Shown piece by piece: positions 23,100-34,978 of a DNA stretch of 64,000 nucleotides. Below the pieces are notes generated by a model, which had not been told where the DNA came from, made no database searches, and saw only the letters and a program-made list of their open reading frames with translations. Position numbers and translations under genes: made by a program. Origin of the DNA: Kalaharituber pfeilii (Eukaryota > Ascomycota > Pezizomycetes > Pezizales > Pezizaceae); assembly GCA_015179045.1 (NCBI GenBank), contig WHUZ01000004.1, positions 434,001 through 498,000 on the forward strand. The letters run 5' to 3'. Each line of letters begins with the position of its first letter. Positions within the stretch are counted from its first letter, which is position 1.

Positions 23100-25089
23100 C
23101 TACCTTAATCCCCTAGCATTTCCCCTCATGCCCACTATACCATCGTCTGTCTCCCGATTCTCCGTTTTCTTCCCCATCCCGTCCCCAGCCTTCCCCCTCA
23201 CCCTGAACAACATCGCCCCATTCTTCCCCGGCACAGTCAGCCACCTACCCAACCTCATCTCCTTCCCCAATGCCACCGCGACGCACAATTCCCCCGCCAC
23301 GGCAGCGGCGCCCTCAAGTATATTCCGCTTCTCACTGGTTTCGAAGACGGAGATGGCGTTGATGACACCTCTTGTTCTTGGATCTGGGCTCGGCGTTGTT
23401 GGATTTGTGTGTGGGGTGGGAGCTGGAGAGGGGAGTGACCCGACTGTATCTACCTCCTTTCTTTTCTCCTTCCCTTCGCCCTCGCATTCGCCTTCTGCTA
23501 CAATAGAGTAAGATGGCTCGTCCTCCTCAGGAACACCTAATCCCCCCACGGCCTCGATCCGCTTCTTATCCGCGCTGACCTTCCACACGCGGACATACCC
23601 ATCATAGCTCCCCGAGAAAAATGTATCTGAGTACGGCACTGCGGCGAGCGCGGTAATAGGCCTTGGTTGCGGTGGCGGAGGGGGGAACGTGGATTCGTTG
23701 ACGGAGGATTCCGCAGTGTATGAAGTGCTTTGCAGCGGGTCTGGTTTTCCGTGGGCAACAGGGTAGGTATATATGGGTTTTTTCTTATTGATTGTCCAGA
23801 GAGATATTGAGCTGTAAAAATAGCCGGGAATGTGTCAGTGGGGCTGTGGCGTTCAGGATAAGAGGTAAAGGGGAAAGTTAACGGACCCATTATCGCTTCC
23901 GGTAACAAAATGCTCTTCATCAATCATGGACACGCAATCCATTGAGCCTTCTGTAAAATGTTCCTCTGCCCCAGTAGGAGCCCTCTTCTTCGATCCCTCT
24001 CCACCACCTCGAAACACCAATTGCGTCTCATCCACAATCTTCCACAATCTAGCTGTCCTGTCCCTCGCGCCAACCGTAACACAACGCTCCCCCGCCAATG
24101 CCGTAATCCCTACAACCTCATCCTGATGTCCAAATAGCGTTTCCATGTACGCTAGTTCATCTAAACTAAATGACTTGACTGTACGGTCAGCAGAGCAGCT
24201 ATACATCTGGTGCGTATTCCTCCTAAATGCCAACCCCATCACTGGGCTCCGATGCTGCTTGAATATCTTGAGTGGCTTAAGCGTTTCCGGATCCCAAACC
24301 ACAATCCTGTTATCCTTGCCTCCTGTCGCAAGGAACTTACCGTCATGCGAGATGGCCATCGCAATGATCTCGTCAACGTGACCACCTTCGTAATTCTGGT
24401 CATTCTTTTTTGATATGCAGCGGGTGTGGAGGACTTGTTTTGGCTTAACTGCGGGAGATGGTGGATGGGGAATGGCCCATTTGATAATATGCCTGTCTTT
24501 GGAGGCGGTGTAGATGTAGGGGTAGCAGGCGGTGATGCCGGTGGTGGATTTTGTGTCGGCGCGGAAGAAGCTGTGGGGAGCTGTGGAAAAAGAAAGGTGG
24601 TCGGCAAGATGGCGATAGATTAAGCCTTTGTCTTCGGCCTATGAGGTGTGAAGAGTTGAGAGGTTAGAAAGATAGTGGATGAGGGGATATTGGTACATAC
24701 AACGCTCTCTTTTAGTCGCTGTGCAATGAGCTCCCTATCTATTTCCTCGGCATCAAATCCAGCTTCTTCTGTAGCCAATTCCGTTAGCAACGCCTGTAAA
24801 CTACCCCACTAGTAATTAGGAGTACAATACCAATCTCAGCCTTTGTATTTTCCAGATATTGTAAAGCTAACCGCCTTCGCTTATCCGCCACAGTCTCATC
24901 CGCAAATTCGTCCTGCTCGTCCTCGCTCCCGTCCAGTGGTTTCTGCCGTGTCTCGTCTTCCTCATCACTGGATATTTCGTCATCTTCTGTTCTTTTCTTC
25001 TTTTCTCTCCCGGAAGCCTTGGTGGATTTTGAGCCCTCGGCTCGTTTTCGCTTTTTGGCGGATGTAGGGGTAGTAAAGAAGCTGACCAT
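23100..25089 (-). CDS. RRP9: U3 snoRNP WD40 protein RRP9 (U3-55K)
   Basis: Box C/D U3 snoRNP-specific subunit needed for early 18S rRNA processing in the nucleolus. Minus-strand exons are about 24841-25089, 24701-24793, 23887-24638 and 23100-23811, giving 601 residues. The N-terminus is basic and acidic with nuclear localisation signals (KKRKRAEG) and the family stretch RRRLALQYLENTK. A conserved helix (GFDAEEIDRELIAQRLKE) precedes WD40 repeats such as AISHDGKFLATGGKDNRIVV and HQMYSCSADRTVKSFSLDEL. The last blades contain a long Glu/Pro-rich insert. The first intron is uncertain. GT donors nearby would give introns of 32 nt or break the frame, whereas a GC donor at 24840 gives a 47-nt in-frame intron. 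The gene is divergent from PRE1. Confidence 0.92.
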
Positions 25090-25731
25090 GTTGCAAGGTG
25101 GAGGAGGCGAGGAAGATGCTCTAGGAATACTATATTTCGCCTGTGGATGATGGATTGGTGGTTTTCTTCGTCTCACTTAGAAGAATTCGCTTCAAGGCGG
25201 TTCAAGTTGTAAGACGGGATGAGGCAATCTGAGCTCGTCTATCGGTGAGGAAAAAGGTGAAACTGAGAGAACAGGTCAATTGAGTGGATAGGTACGCCTA
25301 CGGCTGGTGGAGGTACCCCAGGTGATTAAAAAGGTAAAATGGGTACAGGTAGTGCGAAGTTGGTCTACCCAATTCAAGGCCGCTATGGTGTATTATGCCG
25401 CCACGGTGCCCTTTTGGACAGTATACATGAAGGCAGTGTCTCGGATGCTCCGGGCTCGCTGTGGGCAGAGTTTCCTTGCTGGTGATGCTGCTGCTGCTGA
25501 GGCCTGCGGCGGCGTTGTGAAGGGCCGTGGATGCAGTGTCGCTCCGATTTTTTCGAAAGCGGCCGCCAAGAGTGTCAACTTGGCATGCACGCTTAGTCAC
25601 CGGCAGCATGCCCCACTAACGCGTGGACGTACCCTGCGAGCTCACCTTCAGAGCCAGCACAGGAACCTGACCCCTCCAGGACGATACGATACCCATTTAG
25701 CCACGCACACATTTGATTATCGCCAACCGAC
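25090..25731. promoter_or_regulatory. divergent RRP9/PRE1 promoter region
   Basis: 642 bp between the start of RRP9 (minus) and the A of the split PRE1 start codon (plus). The part near 25440-25600 is GC-rich and keeps an ORF open on both strands, but nothing in it resembles a protein family. Confidence 0.5.
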
Positions 25732-26652
25732 ATGTGAGTGGACCCTGAGCTTCCTGATCATAATTCAGCTTAGGGCTTATACCCACCTCAGGGAGGTCCT
25801 ACTAGGAATCACTGGGAAAGACTTCACCATAATAGCATCTTCGAAGGCCGCCATGCGAGGGGTTACTATTTTGAAGGCCGAAGATGACAAGACCCGTATA
25901 CTAAATGATCACTGCTTAATGGCTTTCTCCGGGGAGGCTGGTGATAGTGGTTCGTTATTTTGCCCTCCCACATACCCCGCCACCCCGCACCCGCCATCGG
26001 ACAGCCCAGACTAACAAAAGGTTTTGGAAGGGGAAAAGTCCAGTTTGCTGAATTCATTCAGGCCAATGTGCAGCTTTATGGGATGAGAACGAACCGCACA
26101 CAAGCTTTGACACCTGCTGCCGTTTCAAGTTTTGTCAGAACTGAGCTGGCAAAGTCTCTACGTAGTCGGGTTGGTCATTCATTTATATACTATATTGATG
26201 GCTATGAATTTGTGTTGGTGCTAAAAGTAATGAACAGAAACCATATCAGGTTAATTTGCTTATTGGAGGTTACGATACTGTGAATGATAAGCCAGAGCTA
26301 TATTGGCTAGATAATTTGGCAGCCAAGGTCAAGGTGCCTTATGCTGCCCATGGATATGCTCAGTACTATTGCTTGAGTATGCATATCCCCCTTTTATCTG
26401 GATGTTCAAGGGGAAATTTTTGCTAATAGGTCACCAGGCATTTTGGACAAACATCATCACCCTGATATTGATCTCGATAAGGGACTGTATGCTGTCCCCT
26501 AGTGCCAGTGTCGGCAAGATATCACACTAACTCTATGCAGGAAAATATTGAGGATGTGCATTGACGAGCTTGTAAAGCGTCTTCCAATGGACTTTAAAGG
26601 GGTCAGGGTTAAGGTTGTAACGAACGAAGGTGTCCGAGATATTGAATTTTAG
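25732..26652 (+). CDS. PRE1: 20S proteasome subunit beta-4
   Basis: Non-catalytic beta subunit of the 20S core (human PSMB2). Exons 25732-25733, 25792-25949, 26039-26169, 26238-26376, 26438-26486 and 26541-26652 join to 196 residues, the usual size. Motifs include EVLLGITGKDF, ASSKAAMRGVTILK, DDKTRILNDHCLMAFSGEAG, PYAAHGYAQYYCLSILDKHH and DELVKRLPMDFKG. It starts directly at the mature fold with no propeptide, typical of this subunit. Homology begins at the Glu after Met, but genomic DNA there reads AGG. The Met is restored only by joining AT (25732-25733, before a GTGAGT donor) to G at 25792, so a 58-nt intron splits the start codon. In unspliced RNA the AUG is followed at once by UGA. Confidence 0.94.
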
Positions 26653-29600
26653 TTTTTGTATGGTTTATGGGTAATTTGACGAGGTAAAGTTTCATCTGGG
26701 ATTTCTAATGAAAAAACTCTTTGTCCCCATACTGCAAACGATCATAGAAACTTCTTCTATACGCTGCTGCAAGTATTATGATGCCATGGAAACACGGCAG
26801 CTTTCTCATCGAGGGTCACATGAGCTTGATATTTCGAGTCTGGTCTCGCCGTGTAGTTGTTTGTTGGCCGCACAAAAATCAAGTAAGCAAGCGTGGACAG
26901 GTGTAGTTTTTTGTTTCCAAATTGGCATAGCAGGAGGAATAATTGGGGCCATAACATTATGAGCACTTCTGACAACATATCGATAGTTTCAGTGCCCTGG
27001 TGTTTCAAAGCTGGCCGAATTTATAGAATCTCGATACCTCACATCAGTCCTTTTTGGATGATCCTTATTTGCGCAACAGGATTACTTGGAGTTGCAATTA
27101 AAGAAAAAAGAGGACGTTATGCAGGGGGTGACGGCAGTTATGAGGGCCTCCTCTTCATAACTGTACTGTATCACAAATCATAAATGCGCTTGCGTATCAA
27201 GGCAATGTCGATGGCTATGGTATTTCCAACATTAGAGCAAATGATGAACTTCCGGCAGCAGCTGTCAGTCTAGCCAATATATAATAGGTGTTAGATGTGT
27301 GTCTGATCCTGTAATACTGCTTGCCATAACATCCATATCATGACTCTGCACCTCACGGCGCCGGCTACACTACCAAGTCGGGGGAAACTAAGGTTATCGA
27401 AGAGTTTGACCGTGCAATAGTGAGTGTGTGGGGTTTTAAACCTTTTAGAAGCTTGCTTTCTGCCTAAGTTCCCGCTTTGCATTAAGCGCTCAAGCAGCTC
27501 TTTCAGTTACTCAAAGATCCAGCTACCTATCCCCTCTATCTATTGCATGAAGCTGTTCCTGACCCAGAGTGGCCTGCCCTGGTCGATTATCCCTGCTTTT
27601 GATGCCTTGGCCGAGCTGTGTGTTAGAGCTCCAAATCGGAAGTCATTGCCATCCGTCTTAGGATGCAACTTCCGACCTAGTGGCTACCAACGATGAGACT
27701 TCCTAACAACACTATGATACCATCCAATACATCAATGAGGTCTGACTGTAGCATGGGAAAAATAATAGACAAAGCACTGGACTTTTATGGATGAGGAAAG
27801 TCCTTATTAAGGGCGCTGGCACACTTCCTGTCACGCTTGGAGGTAGTTCAGTTGAGTAAAAATTTGGCGCCCCTGTTGGAAATGTCCTGAAACTGGCTAG
27901 TAGTAGTCTAGCTGCTGCTACCGCTTGTGATAGATGGTGACGGGGGTCAACTGCGTGTTCTGAAAACCACCATGAGCTTGCTTCTCTTGTCCTTCGCACC
28001 TGCATTCAGTCCCCGTCCGTCCATCATCCACCCGCCTCCATCGGGCTATTGGCAAGGTTGTCACACTTCACCGTCATGTCCACATGCGTTTGCGCTGTGC
28101 GCTCTCAGCTAGGACATACAAAATATCTAACCACGCCAAAGGTCGTTCCTGTGGAGCACTACACACTTCCGTTTGAAATTTGGTCAACCAGCGAGCATGA
28201 ATGGTAGGAACTCTGGAAAGGAATCTTTGGCCGTCACGAGCTCAAGAAAATCCGCAATCCGAGGTCTGAAACGCTCTCCATTCAACGATTAGTCGAAGAC
28301 AAATAGTCCACAAGGTGCACTATGAATGCGCCTTGGTTTCATTCAACATCCGTTCCATGTGTCACTACATTCGCCTTTGTTGTCCGTACGTTTATAAAAC
28401 CATATTCTCCCCTCCCTGGAGCTTGTTATCTCACAGCCCAGTGTTGAACTGCAAGATATCCATTCAGCATTCCTGATATTCTGCCATTCAATTCCTCATA
28501 TCGTTCTATCACAACCATACCTTTTCCAATATCTTTTTATTCCTATTTACCTTGTTATGTGGTTAGTAGATCTCTCCCCTTGAAAATCTAGTGCCGTAAT
28601 GATTGGAGCCAAACTATTAACATGATATCCGCGATTGGTTCCCAGAATCTGATCGATTCGTGAGAATGTTGACCCCTTCGGAGTTGGCAGGTGTGAAACT
28701 TGCAGAGTAGAAATTCAAAATGATATCCCGTTGCAGTAGATGCTTTCCTAAGCGATATGAAGGGAGAGAAGACAACAAGTGGTGAGCGCAGAGTGTGTAA
28801 GGGGAGCAAAACACGCCTGATTTCTGACGATGCCGATACCGCAGTTTTTTGTCTCATAATAGTGATCTATAAGATAGTCATCTATAAGAAGTAAGTATAA
28901 CCAGACAAATAAACATCAGTCGCAGCAACCGACCCTGAATGAAGTTCCCAAGCACAGATGCCGAAAAAGGAAGTAATTGGTGCCAAGAACCTCAATCCGG
29001 TAAGTGTGTACTTGCCATCCTGAGTGCATAAAAGGCAAGTCTCGAACCGCATAAAAGCAAAAGAAAAATAAAGAAAAAGAGGCCTGTGAACTCGAGAAGC
29101 ATGTAGTGACACAATTCATTTCAGGTATTGCGGCCACTCGGCTTGAGCCTGTGCAGCTACTCCCGTCGCCAGATTGCATCCAGTCGCGGCCTGTACGCCA
29201 CTCCTGTCTCTTCATTACTGTGCTTGGTGAAGCAAATATTAGCTTGAAGTTACTAGTAAATACTGTTTTATTACAGCAATTGCAAGATATTGCATTGCCC
29301 AGTTGTTCAAGTGTACCATTTTGGCGTGGCACCTGCTGTAAAATGAATCCTGTATCCCGGAGAGTGTTGGTTCTGGTATTTTCTGTAGAACACGGTTTGC
29401 ACAAACCTAGTTCCTTGGAGGGATTACTATAATGATCAAGCTCCTATGATAGTATTTGGTTGACCGGGCGAGGACACCCCTCCGCTTACATGTATTTATG
29501 TGTGGCTGCGGTGTGCTCCCATGATACACATGCAAGTAGTATGAGATTGATAATGAAACAACAAGGGTCTATGCTCGAGACTACATTTATGCTACCAAAT

Positions 29601-29695
29601 CTAAACAGTGATATCTACAACGAAATCTAGGTATGTTGTACAAGTAAATGAACAAAAAGCAGGGTCACACTGAAGATCCTGCCAATAACGATGCT
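26653..29695. other. gene-poor interval with decayed coding sequence
   Basis: Apart from the protein-like fragments listed separately (about 27000-28310), I recognise nothing. The bases just below 29695 are the 3' flank of the PPR gene. Confidence 0.5.
27000..28310 (+). pseudogene. unidentified decayed coding sequence
   Basis: Several short open stretches in changing plus-strand frames look like real protein, separated by stops: one around 27012-27165 (LFAQQDYLELQLKKKEDVMQ after a stop), one at 27352-27418 (PHGAGYTTKSGETKVIEEFD), one around 27484-27595 (ALKQLFQLLKDPATYPLYLL) and one around 28148-28310 (EHYTLPFEIWSTSEHEW, a stop, then a charged helix). Stops and frame changes make an intact gene unlikely, though introns could account for some. 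I cannot name the family. Confidence 0.35.
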
Positions 29696-32688
29696 CTATG
29701 AATCAGGCTTTTGCTTTGGAGCTTGATCGTTCCCAGTGTAACTTTCTCCGTTTTCCTGCACTTCGTCACCTAATTCTACTTCGCACCACTTTTCCTGCCA
29801 CTCGCGATATTTCTCACTATCTTTCCATGGATTAGGTTCTTCACCTTCTTGCATGTCCCCATCTCCTTCAGTCATAGGACTCCAATCTTCATCGCCCGAA
29901 TTTAGCTGTCGTCGTTCCCACCTCTCACGCAGCCGTTTTTGCTTATCTTCCTCAAGCCACTCCCGCGCCGCTTCCATCTCTTGCTGGTATACTTCTTTTT
30001 GTGGAGAACGCCCTTGACTCTCAAATTCACGCCTCATTTCCCTTACCAGCGCTTCCTCTCTCTCTCGTTGTCTTAATTGCTCCATGAATTTCCGCCGCTC
30101 CTGCTGTCTTATCCCTTCAATGCCCCTCCAATGTCCTTCAACGTGTACTGGCGGAATTTGATCCACCGGTTCCTCTATTCCTACATTTTCAGCCCTTTCT
30201 TCGTCGCTTCTCCGAGCCGCCTCAGCCATTAAGCTCGGTCCCCACTGTTCCCTATCAGCTTCCTCTGTGAACGCCCGTTCTTTTGGAATATCAAGCTCCA
30301 ATTCTCCTATTCCAGCCCATCCCAAATCAAATCCTCTCGAAAATTCCGGATCACCTCTCACCTCCAAAATTTGCGAACGCAGGTTAAACAGTGGAGACAT
30401 TCCTTGTCTCACCATTCCTCCTAAAAGCTCTCCAGCTTCATACGTTCGACCCTCACGTAGATAACCCCTCACAAGATCATTCCACGTGACTTCCGTTGGC
30501 TCGTATCCTCTTATCTGCATGACACGCACGACCATTTTCGCGTCATCCATCCGCCCGTGCATCGCAAAGCACTTTGCAAGGGTGGACCACGAATAGCCGT
30601 TTGGGGCCGGTTTAAGCATCCATCTAACTTTTGGAGGCGAGAGAAGGTCTTGCATTACCTGTAATGATAGATCCAAGGTACGAATATCCCTGCCCAGCCC
30701 ATACATGAAGAGATTGGAGATTGTTGGATCCAGATCAAAATAGTTTTTCCATTCTTTTGAATCGCGGAGTTCAAGATACCGTCTGTACAGGCTCCAAATG
30801 ATACCGAAGTGTTCTTGATCTTGTATGAAGGCTGTAAGGACGACCATAACTGTTGCATTGTCAGGCTCCATTTTATCCTTATCAGAAGTTTTGGAAGGCG
30901 CAAGAAACCCCAACGGAACAAGCACTGCAGGCCTAAACATCTTCTGGTAGGCTTCGAGAGCAGACTGTAGCTTCTTTCCTTTCGGGGCCTCGAGCGTTGC
31001 TGCATGAACAATATCGGTACCCATGTACAGAGAGAGAGTCTGTTCTGCTTCCAAAGCATTTTGCAAAACTTTTCTCTGTTCAAGAATATTTCCAGTCCTC
31101 TTATGCAAGTGGAAGAGAATTGTGAATGTTATTGTATTGGGTTTATGGCCGTCCTGCAGGAGCTTCCTGTAAATATTCAGAGCACTCTCAAGCCTTCCAT
31201 TCTGAATAGCATTGTACATTAACACGTTGTATACGGCTGTGTCTGCATCTAGCCCTACGGCAAGCATGGACTTCAGAATCGCTGTAGAATCTTCTTGGTT
31301 TCCTGCCCTTGTGGCCTTAGAGAGCAAAAGTGTGTATGCCTTTCTGCACAAGTGAGCCTTCAATGCGCTCGCCTGGAGACCTTCTTTTTGCAAACATTGT
31401 ATAATAATGTAGCCTTTATAGTAATCCCCTTCTCTGGCCAGCCGATCAATAAAATGCAAAATAGTGAATATTCGAAATTCGACGTGGCACTCTACCAGAA
31501 AATTGTAGAGTTCAGGAAGCTCTTGTGGAGGGAGATTTCGACAAAGATGAAATGCAACAAACTGAGTCTTCTGCACAGTTGAGAACTGTATTTTTGCCGG
31601 AGATCCCGGCTCGTGTGCTTTGAATATAACCCTGAGTAATTTCAAAAGCCTCAATGCCTGATTCTCCCTGAAATTCACCCAGTATGCATCCTTTGGGATT
31701 GCTAGCAAAGCAAGGTTTCCATAGATTATTTCCGAGAAAGACTGGCCTACAGAAATTGGGTCAAAATCCTGAAAAACAGCCTCCAAGATTCTTGAGGCAA
31801 TGTTGAAACGTCCCATATCACAAAGCCATTCAATAAGATCTTCGAGTTTGAAGTCCTTTTGCCAAAGTTCCATCTCATTCCAAACATCTTTGATATCTTT
31901 TACTCCGATACCTCGGCTTAGCAAGTGTCTAGTCATGTTAGCAGCAGATATCGCCTGTCCCAATTGGAGGGAGGGAGAGCCCCTGCTTTCTCGATCTGAG
32001 CGGGGGTCATATTCCTCCACATCATCCGCTGTATTTCCAGAATCTGGGGAATTTCGAATGTTCCGGATTTCATGCCAATCTGTTCGGTGGATCAACGTTG
32101 GTCCTCTTTTCCCAGAGAAATAACCCGTTTGGTTTGCCCAACCTGCAGCTCGACGCCTTGATAACATTCTTCTTATCCTCCGCACTCTTTCAGCTCTGAC
32201 CTCCTCATCATCCTCCCTCTCTGCGGGCGCGGAAACTATGTGCACGGAGTAAGTCAAGATACATGTCCTAGGGAGTCTGTGATCTTGATACCTGAGGGGT
32301 AGAGGTGTGAGACGTCGGGGTCGGAGCTCATCACATTGCCATTAGGACTATCTGTCTCGCTCGGTTGACTGTCTGTTGCACTCTGTTGAATGTCTGTGTC
32401 GCTTGGGTGACTTTCTAGTACGCTCGGTCCAAGCAACGTTTCGGGGGGACTAGATATCATCGAGTATTGTCTCGATAGAGATATCCCACTGCATGACATT
32501 CGTCTGCTAACGCAATTGTATCGTCCTAGTCGACTACTGCGCAAAGCAGCCGGGGCGAGGAAGGGGAGACCGAGATGCGCAGGGGAATTGGCCAATAACA
32601 CCTTGAGGGTGGGGTAGAGGTGAAGAGCCCGCATTGGGGTGAAAAGCGCATTGTAGCTGTCACTGGCCAGGGACCAAGAGACGCACAT
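29696..32688 (-). CDS. pentatricopeptide repeat protein, probably mitochondrial
   Basis: Exons 32292-32688 and 29696-32235 (55-nt intron) join to 978 residues. PPR-type helical pairs are seen, for example GLDADTAVYNVLMYNAIQNG followed by KLLQDGHKPNTITFTILFHL in the middle and RGYEPTEVTWNDLVRGYL toward the C-terminus. PPR proteins bind organellar RNA and control its processing or translation. The N-terminus is free of acidic residues for a long stretch after Met19 (MRALHLYPTLKVLLANSPAH) and looks like a mitochondrial presequence. The real start may therefore be 32634 rather than 32688. A Ser/Asp-rich linker precedes the intron. The last 200 residues are Glu/Arg-rich and coiled-coil-like. The exact orthologue is unknown. 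The gene is divergent from Cwf18, 384 bp apart. Confidence 0.85.
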
Positions 32689-33072
32689 TCACACACGATG
32701 GATTGGAGGCCAAGCGCAGTTCAGCCTCGTCGCAGGCGTTACCAGCCGTTGGTAGAGAAAAGTTAGAGCGGGCGCCAGTCCATCTGTATCAAGGCGTCCT
32801 AGCTGTACTGGCATCAGAGTCGGCACGGCACTTTAATACAACGCCATCCGTTGTGTCGAAGCCGGCGACTGGGATCGTCCAAGAAATTTTGCACCACTAG
32901 CATGCGTAACACACGCAGACACGCTTGTGTGTCTGCAGGGGCCATGCGTACTTTCTAGACCACTCCTCTCTTCTCAGCCCACCCGGCATCACCCACCTGC
33001 ACCGCGTCGACGGAAACTTCACGCAAACCACTCAGCACACACTCCATAAGAAGCTCCCTATCCGCACACCCA
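32689..33072. promoter_or_regulatory. divergent PPR/Cwf18 promoter region
   Basis: 384 bp between the two outward-facing start codons. The side nearest Cwf18 is C/A-rich. No TATA box is evident. Confidence 0.5.
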
Positions 33073-33642
33073 ATGTCATCACTCGACGCCCAAGCCGAAG
33101 AGCGAAAGAAGCGGTTGGCACAGCTTAAGGGCCTCAAGCGCAAGCAGACAGAATCCGAGGATGCATCCTCGAAACAGAATGACACATCAGCCAAGGAGAT
33201 TGAGGAGAGGGGTATCAAGCTGAGTGGAAGGAACTTTGATGTTGAGGAGCGTGCTCCAAAGATGGGCTTCACCTACGCGCCAACCGAAGGGCAAGAGACT
33301 ATTGAGACGAAAGCCGAGGAAATTATCCAGACAGTGAAAGCACAGCAGGTGGAGGAGGAAGCTGCAGAGAAGCCCATTGACCTTTTTAATCTACAACCAA
33401 AGAAGCCAAATTGGGACTTGAAGAGAGATGTGGAGAAGAAGCTCGACCGGCTGAGGCCGCGCACGAAAAGCGCGATTGCCCGAATAATACGAGAGCGGAT
33501 AAACAACGCAAAAGCCAAGTCAAAGGCAGAAGGAAGTGAGAATGGCGCAGATGAAGCCGCTAACTCTGCTGTTGAGGGAAGACTTGCAGAGCTAGTCAGG
33601 GAGAGAGAGAAGGAAAAGGAGGAGGAGGAGGATGCCGATTAG
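33073..33642 (+). CDS. cwf18: spliceosome-associated protein Cwf18 / CCDC12 family
   Basis: Single-exon gene of 189 residues matching the cwf18/CCDC12 family, a small component of the activated spliceosome. The start MSSLDAQAEERKKRLAQLKG is family-typical. The central IKLSGRNFDVEERAPKMGF and DLFNLQPKKPNWDLKRDVEK motifs and the following KLDRLRPRTKSAIARIIRER helix are diagnostic. The C-terminus is a Glu/Lys coiled coil ending in an acidic run. No intron is needed. It converges with the downstream minus-strand membrane-protein gene, whose stop is only about 150 bp away. Confidence 0.92.
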   Translation: MSSLDAQAEERKKRLAQLKGLKRKQTESEDASSKQNDTSAKEIEERGIKLSGRNFDVEERAPKMGFTYAPTEGQETIETKAEEIIQTVKAQQVEEEAAEKPIDLFNLQPKKPNWDLKRDVEKKLDRLRPRTKSAIARIIRERINNAKAKSKAEGSENGADEAANSAVEGRLAELVREREKEKEEEEDAD

Positions 33643-33794
33643 TTGTGTTGCATACCACAGGCGGAACATTCTGGGAGATTCGCGCGCAGGAGTTTCATTT
33701 CCATCTTTTGCATAATACCATTTCTCTACTGTACAAATTCTCGGCAACAAAGGAGACCCAGTAATACAGCTATATTAATAACATGGCGGCGCGG

Positions 33795-34840
33795 CTACGG
33801 GAGGTGAGGAGTGTCTTGTGCATTATTTCTCTGAGGCACCCACTTATGTAGTGGTTCTTCCTCAGGATCCATAACCTCGCCTCCATTGCTTTTTGTCATA
33901 GGAAGGCGGCGACTGGAAGGACTTAGTGATCGCTCTTTCTGCTCTAGTGGGGGCGAATTTTGCCTTTGAGTTGGGGAAGCGGGGTCCGGCGGAGTGGCAC
34001 CGACGGGCGACTGCGCATCCTCCCCTTTTTCTCAGAGGGCTAAGTCTTCTTTCTCTCCCATGCCCAGGGCTGGGAGATCCTTTGTATCTTCTCCGCACCC
34101 GACAGTCAGGGCTTGGTGGGCGCGTACCTTTTCAGACCTAGGGCGGTGATGACGGAGATCGCCCAGATGAAAACTAGGATATGACGAGACGGAAGAGACT
34201 GAAGGGGACCTCCGGGATTGATAGGGTGGAGATATAGAAGGACTGGATTGATAAAATCAGTTGGAGTCTTCTTTCCGACGTCTGATGACCCTTCCCTGAC
34301 ACTACTGACTACATCGCCAGCAGCAATAGAGAGGTTATGCAGCAAAAAGGTGTCAGACCTCTCCCTCCGCCTTTTAGCTCCACGACTTCGCTCGCTCTCT
34401 TTCTTTGCCAATATCTCGTCCGCAATACCCTCCCTAGGATCAATGGTTAGGATAGCCAATTTAATTAATAGTAGATGTTCTAGCTAACTTTTTTGTTAAG
34501 TCCTGCTTGGCCTGCTCTTGGGGTGTAGCAATTGTTAGCTTAGGGTGAACATTGAGGCCAAAAAGCTGTTTGATCCTGGATGGATGTGATGTATATAGCG
34601 TTCAGTATCTGAAACTTTGCACTCACAGGATAATGTCCTGTGAACAGATTCGATTTCAGAATATACTGCAAGGCTTCTTGAATCCTTCAGTATGTTTGTT
34701 GTGAAACATACACCGGCCGGCAAACCTACCTTTCTTGAGACGTCTTGGACAAACTGTGACGGGGATGAATTAAGTCCCCTGGCGGAGATATTATCAAGCC
34801 GTTGTGTGATGTGAAAGTAGATTTGAAGTGAATACGACTG
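33795..34840 (-). CDS. unrecognised multi-exon single-pass membrane protein (5' end uncertain)
   Basis: No long ORF reveals this gene; it appears when exons are joined on the minus strand: from about 34840 down to 34730, then 34627-34684, 34489-34565, 34128-34433, 34005-34069 and 33795-33943. Introns are 45, 61, 55, 58 and 61 nt, all GT-AG, and every junction keeps frame. The protein reads SKTSQERIQEALQYILKSN, GHYPLFGLNVHPKLTIATP, then a charged region (ADEILAKKESERSRGAKRR), a hydrophobic helix (HILVFIWAISVITALGLKR) and a Ser/Arg-rich tail. This layout suggests a tail-proximal anchor with the bulk of the protein on one side of a membrane. I do not recognise the family; a peroxisomal or mitochondrial outer-membrane protein is only a guess. 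The two junctions nearest the stop and the start codon are the weakest parts. Confidence 0.5.
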
Positions 34841-34978
34841 GCAATGTATGTACTAAAGTATGTTGTCTCTGGGATTACAGCAGTGTGAGTGCCATAACAG
34901 AGGTCATTTTGAACATGTCGCTGGTACTAATCTCGCCGTAATACTGAACTCGAATGCGCAACAAACTTGTAGCTGAGA

